Below, in pieces: positions 10,999-21,904 of a stretch of DNA of 64,000 nucleotides. Source of the stretch: Apostichopus japonicus (Eukaryota; Echinodermata; Holothuroidea; Aspidochirotida; Stichopodidae); assembly GCF_037975245.1 (NCBI RefSeq), contig NC_092568.1, positions 38,890,631 to 38,954,630 of the forward strand, given 5' to 3'. The position numbers and the translations under genes are program-made. The first letter of the stretch is position 1, and each line of letters opens with the position of its first letter. The notes beneath the pieces were generated by a model. The model was not told where the DNA came from and made no database searches. It was given only the letters and a program-made list of their open reading frames with translations.

Positions 10999-11976
10999 TC
11001 ACATTTTGAGCATCTTCTTCAACGGGCCCGTAATCTGTTGGGAATATTCCTTCTTAATTCGTTCCTGTTGCTTGATTAGCCATTTATCGACATAATTCTG
11101 GTCATCCGGCTTCTCTGGGATGCACTGTAGGTCGGTTCGTACTCCGGGAATCATGGCGTAAAATTCTTTGCAGCTTCCTTTTATCTCCACTGCTTTCTTT
11201 CTCATCATTTTGTAATGAATAAGTTTGGCGTCTTGAGTTGCCTTTTCTCCTTTGCTTTTGAAAGTAGTGAGCTCTTCTTTCATTACATTGAAGAAACCTG
11301 CAACAGCATTAAGACCATCTAGGAATGCTGAGAGTGCTGGAATTAGGGCCTCGCCCACCACAAAGATTGCTGCCTCATTGATATCGACTTGCTTGGCCTC
11401 CGCCACTGCTTTAGCCAGATCACTATTTGCGCTCATATGGAGAAGAGGCGTAGCAATTGCATTCACGCCAGGAACAAAGGAAAGGATGGAAGCCCACCAT
11501 TTTGAGTCGGCAGCTTCTTTTTCCAATTTTTGTACTTTTCTCGACAGCTCTTGGTTTAGATCCTTAAGCTCAGAGATCAATATCTTCGCTTTATCCTGCT
11601 TCTTCTTTAGGGGAACCATCATATCTTCGTGCATCTTGACTAACTCGGTGCAGCATTGTTGGTATCCGTTCACTTCGTCCAGGATGTCAGGAAGACATTC
11701 TTTCCATTCGTTGTGTTCAAGCCCTTCGTAGTACTCAAAGAACTCTTGAATGGATCTTACGACTTGAGTACACAGAGGCAAAACTCCATTCACGTAGACG
11801 ATGGCATCTCTTCTCGTTTGATCACGGATTTCGTTAATAGCAATGGCCTTGTCTGATGAAGAACTCACGGCCTTCTCCGCATATAGAGATCTCAGACACA
11901 GTGAGAATATCCGCATACTTGTTGGCAATTCTTTCAATGCAACTGCGAAAGTTGTTACCCTTTCTTCAGCTGACAT
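10999..11976 (-). CDS. Predicted helical protein with HBL/ClyA-like architecture, paralogue 2
   Basis: 325 codons from the ATG at 11976, which again abuts a splice acceptor (TTTACAG, 11977-11983). The open frame continues upstream to 12048 only through intron sequence, so I exclude that part. Residues 1-100 are predicted helical. About 115-158 form a charged heptad-like helix (SELKDLNQELSRKVQKLEKE). 160-179 are a hydrophobic turn-containing segment (WWASILSFVPGVNAIATPLL) and 202-231 a second hydrophobic segment. The C-terminal 290-325 are basic and helical. It is clearly homologous to the gene at 7116-8030 along most of its length, same strand, about 3 kb apart: a tandem duplication. A membrane-inserting or pore-forming role is inferred from architecture. 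The six-codon exon at 15525-15542 joins in frame (phase 0). Confidence 0.75.
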   Translation of the reverse strand: MSAEERVTTFAVALKELPTSMRIFSLCLRSLYAEKAVSSSSDKAIAINEIRDQTRRDAIVYVNGVLPLCTQVVRSIQEFFEYYEGLEHNEWKECLPDILDEVNGYQQCCTELVKMHEDMMVPLKKKQDKAKILISELKDLNQELSRKVQKLEKEAADSKWWASILSFVPGVNAIATPLLHMSANSDLAKAVAEAKQVDINEAAIFVVGEALIPALSAFLDGLNAVAGFFNVMKEELTTFKSKGEKATQDAKLIHYKMMRKKAVEIKGSCKEFYAMIPGVRTDLQCIPEKPDDQNYVDKWLIKQQERIKKEYSQQITGPLKKMLKM

Positions 11977-12607
11977 CTGTAAATAAAAATCCAAATTTAG
12001 TCGGCGCATCACGAACAATACGAACTGCGCTTCTAATGTCGACGTCACGATTAAATAATAATAATATAAGAATTTATAAAGCGCTTTTATCCAGTTAAAA
12101 AAAACTGCTCAGAAGCGCTGCAGGAGCAAAGTACCCAAAATGGACACTACGATTGAAGTACAGGTACCATTTTGATGACGCTTGCATGACTTACGAATAC
12201 AGTATAGATGATTGCCACTATAAAATAATAAACATATATTTTTCCATTCGCTGGTTCAATTGAAATTATTTGTCATTGAACAAAACAAGGAGGTTTTGAT
12301 TTTCAAAGAAAGATGACACATAATTATCACGTCTCTCTTTCTCATGATAACCAAGTACAATAGATTCATATTTGATCGAACTCATACAATGATACAATTA
12401 TTTTAGTTGAAAGCTTTCTAAATTCTGTACTCCTTCTTTTTGTTTTCTTCTTGTGGGTGTCGGGGTTAGCTTAAATTGAGGATTTGACTGAACTCGTGAC
12501 CTTTGACATTTTGTTTTAAAACGCTCAAAACAATTCATTCAAGCAGTCATTACTCTCTTATGGGCATCCCACTTTCGGCTATTCTGTCGTTTTGGCATGT
12601 GCGTAAT

Positions 12608-13871
12608 CAGGGGCGGCGATCTGTTTCAAATATTGGGGGGACCTTTGCTTGGATTCCAGCGAATTACTATCAAAGCGGAGCGCCACCATTGGTTGGCGCG
12701 CAGCGTAAAAGAACATTTCTGGTTTTGATAGCCCCCCCCCCCCCCGCCAGATCACCGGAAATGGCACTTCTCGGGCTTGAAAATGACCAACCAGATTTAC
12801 ACTTTTGCCTGAGAACCAAGTTTTTCCTAATAGTTTCTTTTTTCATTCATAACTTTTTATCAAGATTGTCACCAGTCACACATCATTTTCGACCTCATTG
12901 CATCTCCTGTGGATCATTGCTTTTGTAGGTAATTCTACGTAACGCCCCACAATACCCGTCAGCCCCACTTTTCAAGGTTTTAAGCCCATTATTTGTTCAG
13001 AATTTGAATAAAAAATTCACTTCAAAACATACCCATAATGTTGCACAAAATTTCATCTATGGACAACCAATAAAGAAACCCCCCCCCCTCAACCCCTAAC
13101 AGACCGGTCAAAATTGCACGTGTAGAGGGAAGTATGATGAGGAATGTTGGTCAAGGAATTTTCGAAAATTCAGACACAGTTAAATTAATGGTGTACAAAT
13201 ATTAAAACCTCTTATAACGGCTACTATAAAACTTAGATATCATAGAAAATACCCAAAAAAATATGCTCGAGGGGGAGGGCGGTTTCCACCCTTCACCCCC
13301 CCCCCCCCCTCCCTTGGCTACGCACCTGCGGCTCGAAATCTTGTAGGTAACATTCCAAATGGAAACCCAGTGAACCCATATCGATTTGGATCATATATAT
13401 GATTGTACGTACTTACACTCATACACAAGATGCAAACCAAATTTCATTACGGATGCGGTCCGCCTAGCTATTCATTTCGGAAAAAAAAGTAAAAACTACT
13501 TTCGGTCATATATAGTAGCAAATTGTGACACGGTTAGACAGGCGCCTTGCGAGGAATTTGCCAAGGGAGGGGCAAAGCTTGTACCCAGACTTTCTAAGCG
13601 TAGCGCCACCATAAGTTGGCGCGAAGCGCAAAAGAAAACTTTGGCCGAAAATGCCTCCCAGATCGCTAGAAATGGCACTTCCCAGGCCTTGTATGTTGCA
13701 TCTAAGCACTTTCTATTTTGAAATTACGAGCAATATCATAAAAAAATATACAAAACATATGCTTAAAAAACTATGCCACCAAATATTGGGGGATATTAGA
13801 TACTATATCCCCCATCTAAAATATTGGGGGGACATGTCCCCGAGCCCCCCCCCCCATGATCGCCGCCAATG
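12608..13871. mobile_element. hAT-type non-autonomous element, 1264 bp, exact 8-bp target duplication
   Basis: The left end CAGGGGCGGCGATC pairs with the right end GATCGCCGCCAATG, imperfect only in the outer bases. The element is flanked by identical TGCGTAAT at 12600-12607 and 13872-13879. Poly-C and poly-G tracts and the palindrome GGGGACATGTCCCC lie near the ends. No transposase is encoded. Two ~100-bp modules sharing GCGCCACC...TTGGCGCG and a CCAGATC..GGAAATGGCACTTC core occur at about 12668-12775 and 13595-13690. Its interior (about 12790-13140) is homologous, inverted, to 19300-19660 in the element at 18124. Confidence 0.85.
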
Positions 13872-13879
13872 TGCGTAAT

Positions 13880-15524
13880 AGCTAAAAGAACAGTTTTGTA
13901 TATTTAATGTAACTTGCCAGCGATTTGATCAAGCAATCAACTGTATCCACCGGAATAGATGTTAACCACTCATGCAATGTAATCGTTCCTAGAGTCTGGT
14001 ATCATGCGTGGGTTCGTGGTTATCGACCACTTTGCTATTCTGATATGCTCGTACTGGCCAAATTGCTGCTTTTAGTCTTGCGACCTTCGACCAAATTCAT
14101 ACACACGCACACATTTAAAAAATAAAGTCAAACCCATGTTCATATGTCACATATGGTTCCTCATCAACATCACTAAGGCACACTGACCCACCAATTTTCA
14201 GTTTAATGCCTAAAAGGGTGTGAGGTGGGGAAACATGTTAGTACCGGTATGGGAAATAACTGTCGATAGAGTACAGTACTTCATCCCCAGTACATAACAT
14301 GTAGAGAATAAGATCATCAAAATTCATTCTGTTTGTAAAAAACATTGACAGATTTTCTCCCCCAAATCATAGCGAAATGTTCCCCTGTCCCTCGAATTTG
14401 CCCGTCTCACCTGACTGAACACTTCCGACACAAATCACAGAGTTTAATAGGGGAACGGGAACATTCTAACAAAACCTCGACTGATTTAGGTATAGGGGCT
14501 GAACTCATATGGAAAGCCATTATCGAAAGAAGGATTTATAACAAGTGGTTTCGTTGAAACCGACTCCCACATGCAAGTAGGTCCGGAGGTCCTCCCCACG
14601 AAAACTTTAAACGTCAAATGGCGCAATCTGAGGCATATTTAGATCATAACATTAGGTCTATATTAGCTCTAAACACAAGGTTTTGCTGATTAATACTCGT
14701 TATGTATTCATGCGTGTGTGTGATTGGCAAAAGTGTTCATCTGTATGCGCAGCAACGGCCTAATTCTAATGGAAACCAAAAATCCACCAACTAAACCATT
14801 TCCCTAAACTGACAATAGAATGTAGTGATTACCAGAGCCCCCCCCCCCTCTCCCTTGCGCACGTCACTGTGAGATAACAGAGATGCCTTTGTTGTCCTCT
14901 TCTGGGAAGTTTACAGATGACTTCTAAATGTTAATTTCGCTGACTTACGAAGCTTTTCATTACAAGCCTACGAATCAGATTCCACTGGAATGGAAACTTC
15001 AGGCCCTTTAGCTTATACATTTACTATAAGCAGGTTTTGTTCAGGAGATAAGCAGTTTCTTAAAGGTTTTCCTCTGATTTTATCATATCTTTATATATAT
15101 ATTTTTCACTGATTGCCTTCCTTTAGTGAAGGTACCTAACATCTATAACAATTTAAGGATTTATTCATGTATTTCAAATTCATTACATAAATGTTGAACA
15201 ACCAATTGGAACTTAGAAGCATACAACAATATGTGTCACCGATGATATACCCGACGAACTTGTCTAGTCAGTCAAGCAGACAGCAGACGTAATCTGGGAA
15301 AACTTTGGTAGTCGTCTAAAGAGGCTACTTATAGTGCTCCCCTGCAGCTTAGGCGGTATATTACTGAACAAAGAATGAAAGAATTTAACTGACAGTCAAT
15401 TCAAAGTGTTTTCATCGATCAAAATCTAAAAGCATGGACATGGGTTGGAAAAGTTTCTTTTTTGGTTTTGGTTTTACAACTACTACCACAGAACATATTT
15501 TCTGCATATTAAACTTTTACTTAC
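13880..15524. other. Presumed intron of paralogue 2; no other gene seen
   Basis: If the exon at 15525-15542 is real this is intronic. A poly-C tract with TTGCGCACGTCACTG ending at 14869 resembles the right end of a hAT-type element, but its left end was not found. ORFs are short and without recognisable content. Confidence 0.4.
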
Positions 15525-15542
15525 CTTCGCAACGGCAGACAT
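15525..15542 (-). CDS. Candidate first coding exon of paralogue 2
   Basis: On the minus strand an ATG at 15542 opens six codons (MSAVAK) that end exactly at a strong splice donor, AAG|GTAAGT. The phase is 0, matching the acceptor in front of the ATG at 11976, which would leave a 3.55-kb intron. A promoter-like region lies 120-330 bp upstream on the same strand. The exon is short and its assignment to this gene rests on frame, strand and splice-site quality, with no transcript evidence. It could also serve paralogue 1 by alternative splicing. Confidence 0.5.
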
Positions 15543-15663
15543 TTTCAAGATTCGGAAATTGAAGATGAAATCTGGAAATGTATAACTACTTTTTCAAAAG
15601 TTCCACAAGAAAGAACATGGACACGAAAAGAGAAACAACCAAACTACTGATCCGCTGTCAAGC

Positions 15664-15862
15664 CCAATCCACTTGCACCGAGACTGTTTGGTCAGCAGCT
15701 AAAGTGATCTTCAAATCAAGTGCAGAATATAGTATCAAAAATAGCCCTTAAAAAGGTTTTCCAGACGTGATCAGACGGTGGCAACGGTGATCTACCAATC
15801 AATTTGGAAACTGATTCATCGAACAGCCAATCACAGAAGCGAACAGGTATCGCCTATCCAAT
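15664..15862 (-). promoter_or_regulatory. Candidate promoter: TATA-like box and phased CCAAT boxes
   Basis: CCAAT occurs on the plus strand (ATTGG relative to the minus-strand gene) at 15795-15799, 15827-15831 and 15858-15862, spaced 32 and 31 bp, and once more at 15664-15668. A TATA-like TATATT lies near 15725-15730 on the minus strand, about 65-70 bp downstream of the nearest upstream CCAAT box. NF-Y binds CCAAT in either orientation, and multi-box NF-Y promoters often use a 31-33-bp spacing. Position fits a start site near 15695 and a leader of about 150 nt before the ATG at 15542. Confidence 0.45.
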
Positions 15863-16207
15863 CAAATGTATGATAAATAAGGTTAATCAAATAAACTGTA
15901 CCTAAAAACCGTTTGTTTCACACACTCGACAAATTCTTGAGCTGAAAGAAGTAGATTATTTTTATTGTACCTAACCTGCAATCTGGAACCAAATCTGTGA
16001 ACAGATCACAGCGCCATTAAATCCCCATTGAACACGACAACAGGGCTTTGTTTACTTCAATTTTCATTCGTTCGATCTCTGCAAATGGGTCAAATTTTGG
16101 CGGCAATGCACCACGTCGTCATTGTATGATTATTTACTACTAAATAGTACGAAAACAAGATTCTTTAGACCGTCAAGGTCGAATGCATAATGGGGCTGGT
16201 TTAAAGG

Positions 16208-16820
16208 TAGTGGCGTCGCCAGACAATTCGATCTGGGGCCACAGGGAGGGCACAGCACTTAATGATGGGGCACGATGTTTATTTGTGAATGCTGTACTGG
16301 GGGAGGGGTCTAAGGGGAGTGGGTCTCTCCCTCCCCTTGAAATGTTTCATTAATTAAGGGTCTTTAGATGCAATCTGGTGCTATATTTTGCAACTTGAAG
16401 TAACTTTATGTTCCGGAATTTTCGGCCTTTGTCTGTCCGATATTTATGTTTTTAATTAAGGCGGTTAAAACAGATATACAAAATGTGTAAATTAACCCTT
16501 TTCCTTTGATAGTGTCTCAAATAAGAGTGTTGACAATATGAAAGTTAAATTCATGCAGGTTAGTAGTGAAGTTTAAGAGCTAGCGGTTAATGCCGGGGCC
16601 TCTGTGACCTTGTTAGTGAGAAAACAACTGGTTACTGTGATGGTCGGTGGAAACTAGTTTTACTGATGAACATAATACGTTTCGTCCTTTTTTAAAACAA
16701 GGCTCTGTTTGAGTATTTTTTTGAACACTACAAATCGCATCTGGGGGCACCTGGGGGGCACGATTTTTCTTTGGGAGGGCACGTGCTCCCCCCCCCAGGC
16801 CACCCCTTGCGACGCAACTG
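16208..16820. mobile_element. hAT-type element, about 613 bp
   Basis: The left end TAGTGGCGTCGCCAGAC and right end TTGCGACGCAACTG are diverged versions of the terminal repeat at 6887-7017. The interior contains the GGTGCACCTGG-like G-rich patch, poly-C tract and a segment (about 16560-16690) closely matching 22143-22290. No clear target duplication remains, which agrees with an older insertion. No coding capacity is visible. Confidence 0.65.
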
Positions 16821-16828
16821 TAAGTTTA

Positions 16829-18115
16829 ATCACAGTATGTTATCGTTCAATACATAATGACTGTAGCCAACAGCGCTGTGTACTGATCTGATACCATACC
16901 GTTTCAATTTGATGTGGAGCCTCTTTGGTTTTGTGTTCATGAATATTAGAACAATACTTATACCAGTACAGTGGTCAGGTATATGTCGTTACCGTCTATC
17001 TGATCTTGTCGCCACGCCAGGTGCTACGGTGGAATTTGCATGCATGACTAACATCGCTTAGGATAGAGAAAATACATGCTTACGTATATAGTCAACATCC
17101 AGTATTCAATCATGGTTCATTTTAAATGTGTATGTTACCCTTGGACATGGCCATGGATACATACTGTATTGGTTTCCATTCAAAAGGTGGAAATCTATTG
17201 TATTATAAGTTTTATATAACGAAATCATTCCATTGCTTATGTAATAGATCCAGCAGGATCATTAGTAATAATTAAGTAGGTGGGCAGGCTTCTTTGCCTT
17301 CCCAGTGGCTATTTGCTAATTTACTGGATGCACTGGGGCAACATGAAATTATCTAACTTTCATGTAATTATACAATAGTTCAATACACCTTTGCTTATGC
17401 TATTTTTATGGGGAAGATGCAAGAAGTGTTAAAAAATTCAACAAACTTTGGTCTTAAAATTGCCATCGGTTATAATACCAAAAATTCCAGCACCTTAAAT
17501 TTCAATTACAATTCTTCAACTTACTTCGATATTGTATTTCATATGAAATGTCAACTTTTCGGTATAAGAAGTGGAAATTTCAATATAAAGTTTCCACACT
17601 TTAACGTTAATGTTCAAATTTCGGCAGTGTTTAAATTTCAACATTTTGGTATTTTGTTTTCGAATAAGACTGGTTCGAATATTCAAACAATATAACTTAT
17701 ATAAAGGCATAGGCGTAGGAGGCGGGGGGGGGGGGGGCAGGGGGCTGCATGAGAATGTTTCGGGCACCTACTGAAAGGAAACATATTGCAATTTGTTTTT
17801 CAGTGGTTAAACTTATATTAATATTATCATTATTATTGTAACGGCTTGCCCAAAAATTCTAACCAATATGGAAGGGTAGTAACACGGCAACTGATTGAAT
17901 GTAATTGGCATGCGATGTAGTAACCGATGCATGCCTATATGATATTCACATTTACATGTTGAACGCGCGCGAAAAATGTTGGTTATATTTTTTGGACAAG
18001 TCGTTACAGCACCCCCCCCCCCCCCAATTAAATTGGGCTCATGTATAAAGGTTACTACTGAACTAATTGAATGGATTTCCGGAATGATGGAATTGTTGTT
18101 GCCTAATTTCTTTAC
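16829..18115. other. No gene seen; isolated hAT-like end
   Basis: AT-rich sequence. GGCGTAGGAGGC followed by a poly-G tract at 17710-17740 resembles the left end of a hAT-type element without a matching right end. The ORF at 17408-17695 has random composition. Confidence 0.35.
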
Positions 18116-18709
18116 TTACAATACAGTGGCGGAGAAACAGGGGGGTTGGGGGGTTTTAACCCCCCCCCCACTTTTTGAAGAGGTGGGGTTGGCCCACACA
18201 ATCAACCCCCCCTAGTTTTTGCCAGTAATGTTCTGTTATAGCCTATGTTATGTGCTACAAATGGCATAATAAATCAAATTATTAAATTTGAAATTGTTAA
18301 AGTCATTTCAACCTTTTACCTGGTAGGCTACATCAACAATTAACGACTGAAAACCGAGTTAGAATTGACCCACACATTATTTCTAGCCCCTTTCCCCCAC
18401 CTTGCGCATTGGAACTTGTAGCTCATAGCGCTAACTTCACCCCACAACAGACATACACAAAATAACGTTTTGTTGCTGTTGAATAGCTTTGGAACTGTAT
18501 ACACTTGCCAACTACAACGAGGTGAAGGAAGGAAAAGAAAAAGAAGAAAGAGAGAAAAGGAGAAAAGGATGGAGTAGAAAATACGGCAAGAAAAAGGGAA
18601 GAGAAAGAGGAACAGTGACAAAATTATTCGAATTTGTAAAGCAAACAGCAGATATCACATCATATCAGTGAGCATGAAAATGGCGTTCCACGATAAACAG
18701 CCTCCAAAC

Positions 18710-19264
18710 CATGGGCGCAGATCCTGGTGAGGACAGCGGGACGCGTCCCCACCAACTTTTTCAGTAGTGGGGACATGATATACTGTGTCCCCACCAATTT
18801 GTCTTGACCAATAGCTGCATTTCAAGTTCCCCTGTATTGAACTTTGGCGCAGTTTGATCCAGCATTGTACAAATGACATGCAGCAGTTCTCATTTTATTG
18901 TATTTTATCCACAGTTGTTAAATATAGGACGAAAATCGCATTTGCGGCAGTCTATATTTGTTTTCTGGGAGAGGACCCCAGACCCATCGTATATACAAAA
19001 GTCTACTTGGATTATTTGTCCCCTGATTTTCTTTCTGCAGACGCCCATGTATTTCTCCAAACTAAATTTCTAAGCCATGAGATCTAAAACTTAAGGAGGT
19101 TCAGGAGCATCATTAGGTCTGGAAAGTGTTATTTCCGGCGATCTGGGAGGTATATTTGCCCAAAAAAATCGTACGCTACGCGCGAACCCATGGTCGCGCT
19201 CCGCTTAGATAGTGTCATATAGACACGCATCCCCACCATTATCCAAGACTGATCTGCGCCAATG
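18710..19264. mobile_element. Nested hAT-type element, 555 bp
   Basis: CATGGGCGCAGATC at the left is mirrored by GATCTGCGCCAATG at the right. Flanks are CTCCAAAC (18702-18709) and CTCAAAAC (19265-19272), 7 of 8 matching. The inner GACGCGTCCCC and later GTGTCCCC motifs parallel the GGGGACATGTCCCC palindrome of the element at 12608. Confidence 0.7.
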
Positions 19265-19662
19265 CTCAAAACTGTCAATGTGTGTAGTGTTCGGTTTTGG
19301 AAATATCTGGTATATTTTTATTTCCTTCATCATACTTCATCATACTCGTGCAATTTTGACCTGTCTATTAGGGTTTGAAGGAGGTTTTTCTCTATCGGTT
19401 GTCCATAGATGATATTTTGTGCAACATTATGGGTATGTTTTGAAGTGAATTTATTCACGAGAATTGTGAATTTTCAAATTCTGAACAGTGGGGCTGACGG
19501 ATATTGTGGGCCGCCATGAAGAATCACCTACAAAAGCAATGATCCACAGGATATGTGATGAAGTCGAACATGATGTGTGACTGGTGACAATCTTCAAAAA
19601 GGTTATAGATGAGAAAAAAAGTATTTGGAAAAAACTTGGTTCTCAGGCAAAAGTGTACATAT

Positions 19663-20030
19663 CAAGGGCGTAGGAACCGGGGGGGGCTGGGGGGGGCGCC
19701 AGCCCCCCCAGTGAAAAATGTGGAGGGGCGGAAGTATCATTCCGCCCCCCCGGTTCGCAAGTCAGAAAACCCCTTTTTCATTTCCAAATGAGAAAAAAAA
19801 TCTCATTTGGAGCACCAAATTGTATCTAAGGCCAGGTGAAAATACAAAATTAAGTTTACAAAATGGAGTGGGTGTTGAAGTGTGCTATATTGCACCAAAT
19901 TGCATCTGAGGCCACCTGGAAATGCAAAAAATTCCAAAGGGGAGGGGGACACCCCTCCCCTTAGACCCCTCCCCCAGGCTCGCCATCAGTCTTCAGCCCC
20001 CCCACTCAAAAGTAACTTCCTACGCCACTG
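19663..20030. mobile_element. Nested hAT-type MITE, 368 bp, exact 8-bp target duplication
   Basis: CAAGGGCGTAGGAA at the left is mirrored by TTCCTACGCCACTG at the right. Identical GTACATAT lies at 19655-19662 and 20031-20038. The interior has long G and C runs (GCGCCAGCCCCCC). It interrupts the 18124 element at a point where the element at 12608 is continuous. Confidence 0.85.
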
Positions 20031-20400
20031 GTACATATGGTTGGTCAGTTTCAAGCCCGAGAAGTGCCATTTCCGGTGATCTGGGGGTACCAAAACCAGA
20101 AATTTGCTTGTACGCTGCGTGCCAACCAACGGTGGCGCTCCGCTTAGATAGTAATACGCTCCCCCCCCCCCCCCGGTTAGAAAATCGCCCCTGGTTAAAT
20201 GCAGCTTTTCAAGGCCTGGGCAGTGCCATTTACTGCAATCTGGGAGGCAATATTTGCCAAAAAATTATTGTGCACTTCGCGCCAACTTATGGTGAAGCTC
20301 CACTTAGATAGTGAGCCAGCAGTTATGACTTTTTATTTCATCAATGGCCTGCAACCCCCCCCCCCCCCACTTCTGACAAGAAATCTCCGCCACTGTTACA

Positions 20401-20870
20401 ATATGCATTTACAAAAGACACCCTGACTGAAATCGAAACAACCAAGTTGGCAAATTTGATGAATTTGGAATATTTGATAGTTATCTACAGTGTACCTCCT
20501 GTGAATTTCATTGTGTAGTTTCTACACAATGAAATTCACAGGAGATATATATTTGCCTTTTGGCAATTTATCAAGCTTTGGTATTTCTGAAGACAAAGCT
20601 ATGGCTGAATCGATCCACAAAATGCTGGAATTTTTCTGCCACCTAATTACCTTACTTACCATATGCATACAAAAGAAACCCCTAATATTAGAAAAGACAA
20701 TATAACAAGAGATTGCACCTCTAACTGAAACCGAAACAACGAAGTTAGATAATTTGATGAATTTGGGATATTTGATGATTTTGTATACAACGAAATTCGC
20801 TGATAGTATTACCCTTTGGCAGTTTAACAAGTTTTGGTATTTCTGAATACAATAGTTATGGTTAAATAGG
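20401..20870 (+). repeat. Tandem duplication of about 270 bp, one copy with a perfect hairpin
   Basis: Two diverged copies share CCGAAACAAC-type and AATTTGATGAATTTGG sequence (about 20440-20470 and 20740-20775) and a later TTTGGTATTTCTGAA (about 20577 and 20832). The first copy contains a perfect inverted repeat absent from the second. No coding potential is seen. Confidence 0.55.
20496..20544. repeat. Perfect hairpin, 23-bp arms with 3-nt loop
   Basis: 20496-20518 (starts CTCCTGTGAATTTC) is the exact reverse complement of 20522-20544, separated by TTT. Perfect complementarity implies a recent inverted duplication or active maintenance. Confidence 0.9.
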
Positions 20871-21904
20871 TTCTCGGAATGTCTGATAGACAGAAAACAG
20901 GGAGCTTCACTTTCAGTTTCAGTGTCAGTTTATATTCTCCACATCACCTCAGTGAAGTATAAGAGACCATTTACACGGTACATTTCAAATTTCAATAACA
21001 ATCCAGAGATTAACAAAATTACAAATAACATATAACTGAAGAACAAAAGGGAGTAAAAAGAAAAAAAAGAATGACACACGTTCTTTCAACGATTGGTCTG
21101 AATAGTTTGAGAGTAGAAAGAGGGGGGGGGGGGAAGGGGAAGACTTGAGAAAAGTCTAAAACTGAAGCCGGTGCATTAGTGACTATTATATGAGTCTCTA
21201 GCATATTTTGAATCACCTTTGATGACCTACATTATGTTTTGTATGTTTGAGCATGTGCGCTTCACTTTTGTTATACACGAGTCGTGGCTGGGATTCCGTT
21301 GGTGGGGGGGGGGTTGCAATTAGCGGAGGCATAATGATTGGGGCAATATACCATTATCCCCCCCCCCCCCACCACCACCACCAACAACTACCACCACTGC
21401 CGAAATCATGTCATCATTTTATCACTTTTTTGAGGGAAATGAGCTTTAGGATCAATCAGTCTTATAGTTCATGTTTTTTCATATAATATCACATTTTGCA
21501 CTGCTTTGCTTATCACTTTTTCTTTAATCGTCTTTTTTTTTTGTCGCATTGACAACGCTGCTGGTAACAATTGATACTATCTTGCTAGTTTGATGAAGCA
21601 AACTGGCGGTGAGCTAATTTTTCATTTTGTTTCTTATGCAAATTTTGCCAGCGAGGGCATACATCATATATTGATCTCATATCCCTACATGTTATGTATA
21701 TAGGGAGATGAGATATTGTACTTCACCCCAAAACCAGAAGTATAAGGAAGTGTATGTGTATGTGACATTTGCTCGTAAGCACTCCAACTTCAGAAGGATA
21801 ACTAGTGAAATTTCATATTTGGTGAGTAGGCTCTCCTTAGTTAGAACTGGTTTGGGTTTGTTGTTGGTTTCATAGTCAAAAGTCATTCGAGATCAATGAA
21901 ATTG

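Larger units (their letters stand above)
18124..20395. mobile_element. hAT-type composite element, 2272 bp, exact 8-bp target duplication
   Basis: CAGTGGCGGAGA at the left is mirrored by TCTCCGCCACTG at the right, flanked by identical TTACAATA at 18116-18123 and 20396-20403. The interior at 19300-19660 is the reverse complement of the interior of the element at 12608-13871. Two further hAT-type elements, each with their own target duplications, are nested at 18710-19264 and 19663-20030. Three ~105-bp modules ending CTCCGCTTAGATAGT occur at about 19115, 20052 and 20209. Lysine-rich and poly-P ORFs here are artefacts. Confidence 0.85.

Noticed and set aside
11252..11731. 159-codon plus-strand ORF (and a similar one at 7321-7785)
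   Set aside because: Antisense shadows of the helical-protein genes; they look alike only because the sense genes are homologous.
11977..12048. N-terminal extension of paralogue 2 to 12048
   Set aside because: The added codons lie in the presumed intron behind a clear acceptor and have no counterpart in paralogue 1.
13258..13335. Poly-C tract with GGCTACGCACCTG as another element end
   Set aside because: It lies inside the 12608-13871 element and no mirrored left end with a target duplication was found.
18489..18671. Lys/Glu-rich 60-codon ORF
   Set aside because: Purine-rich low-complexity stretch inside a hAT-type element.
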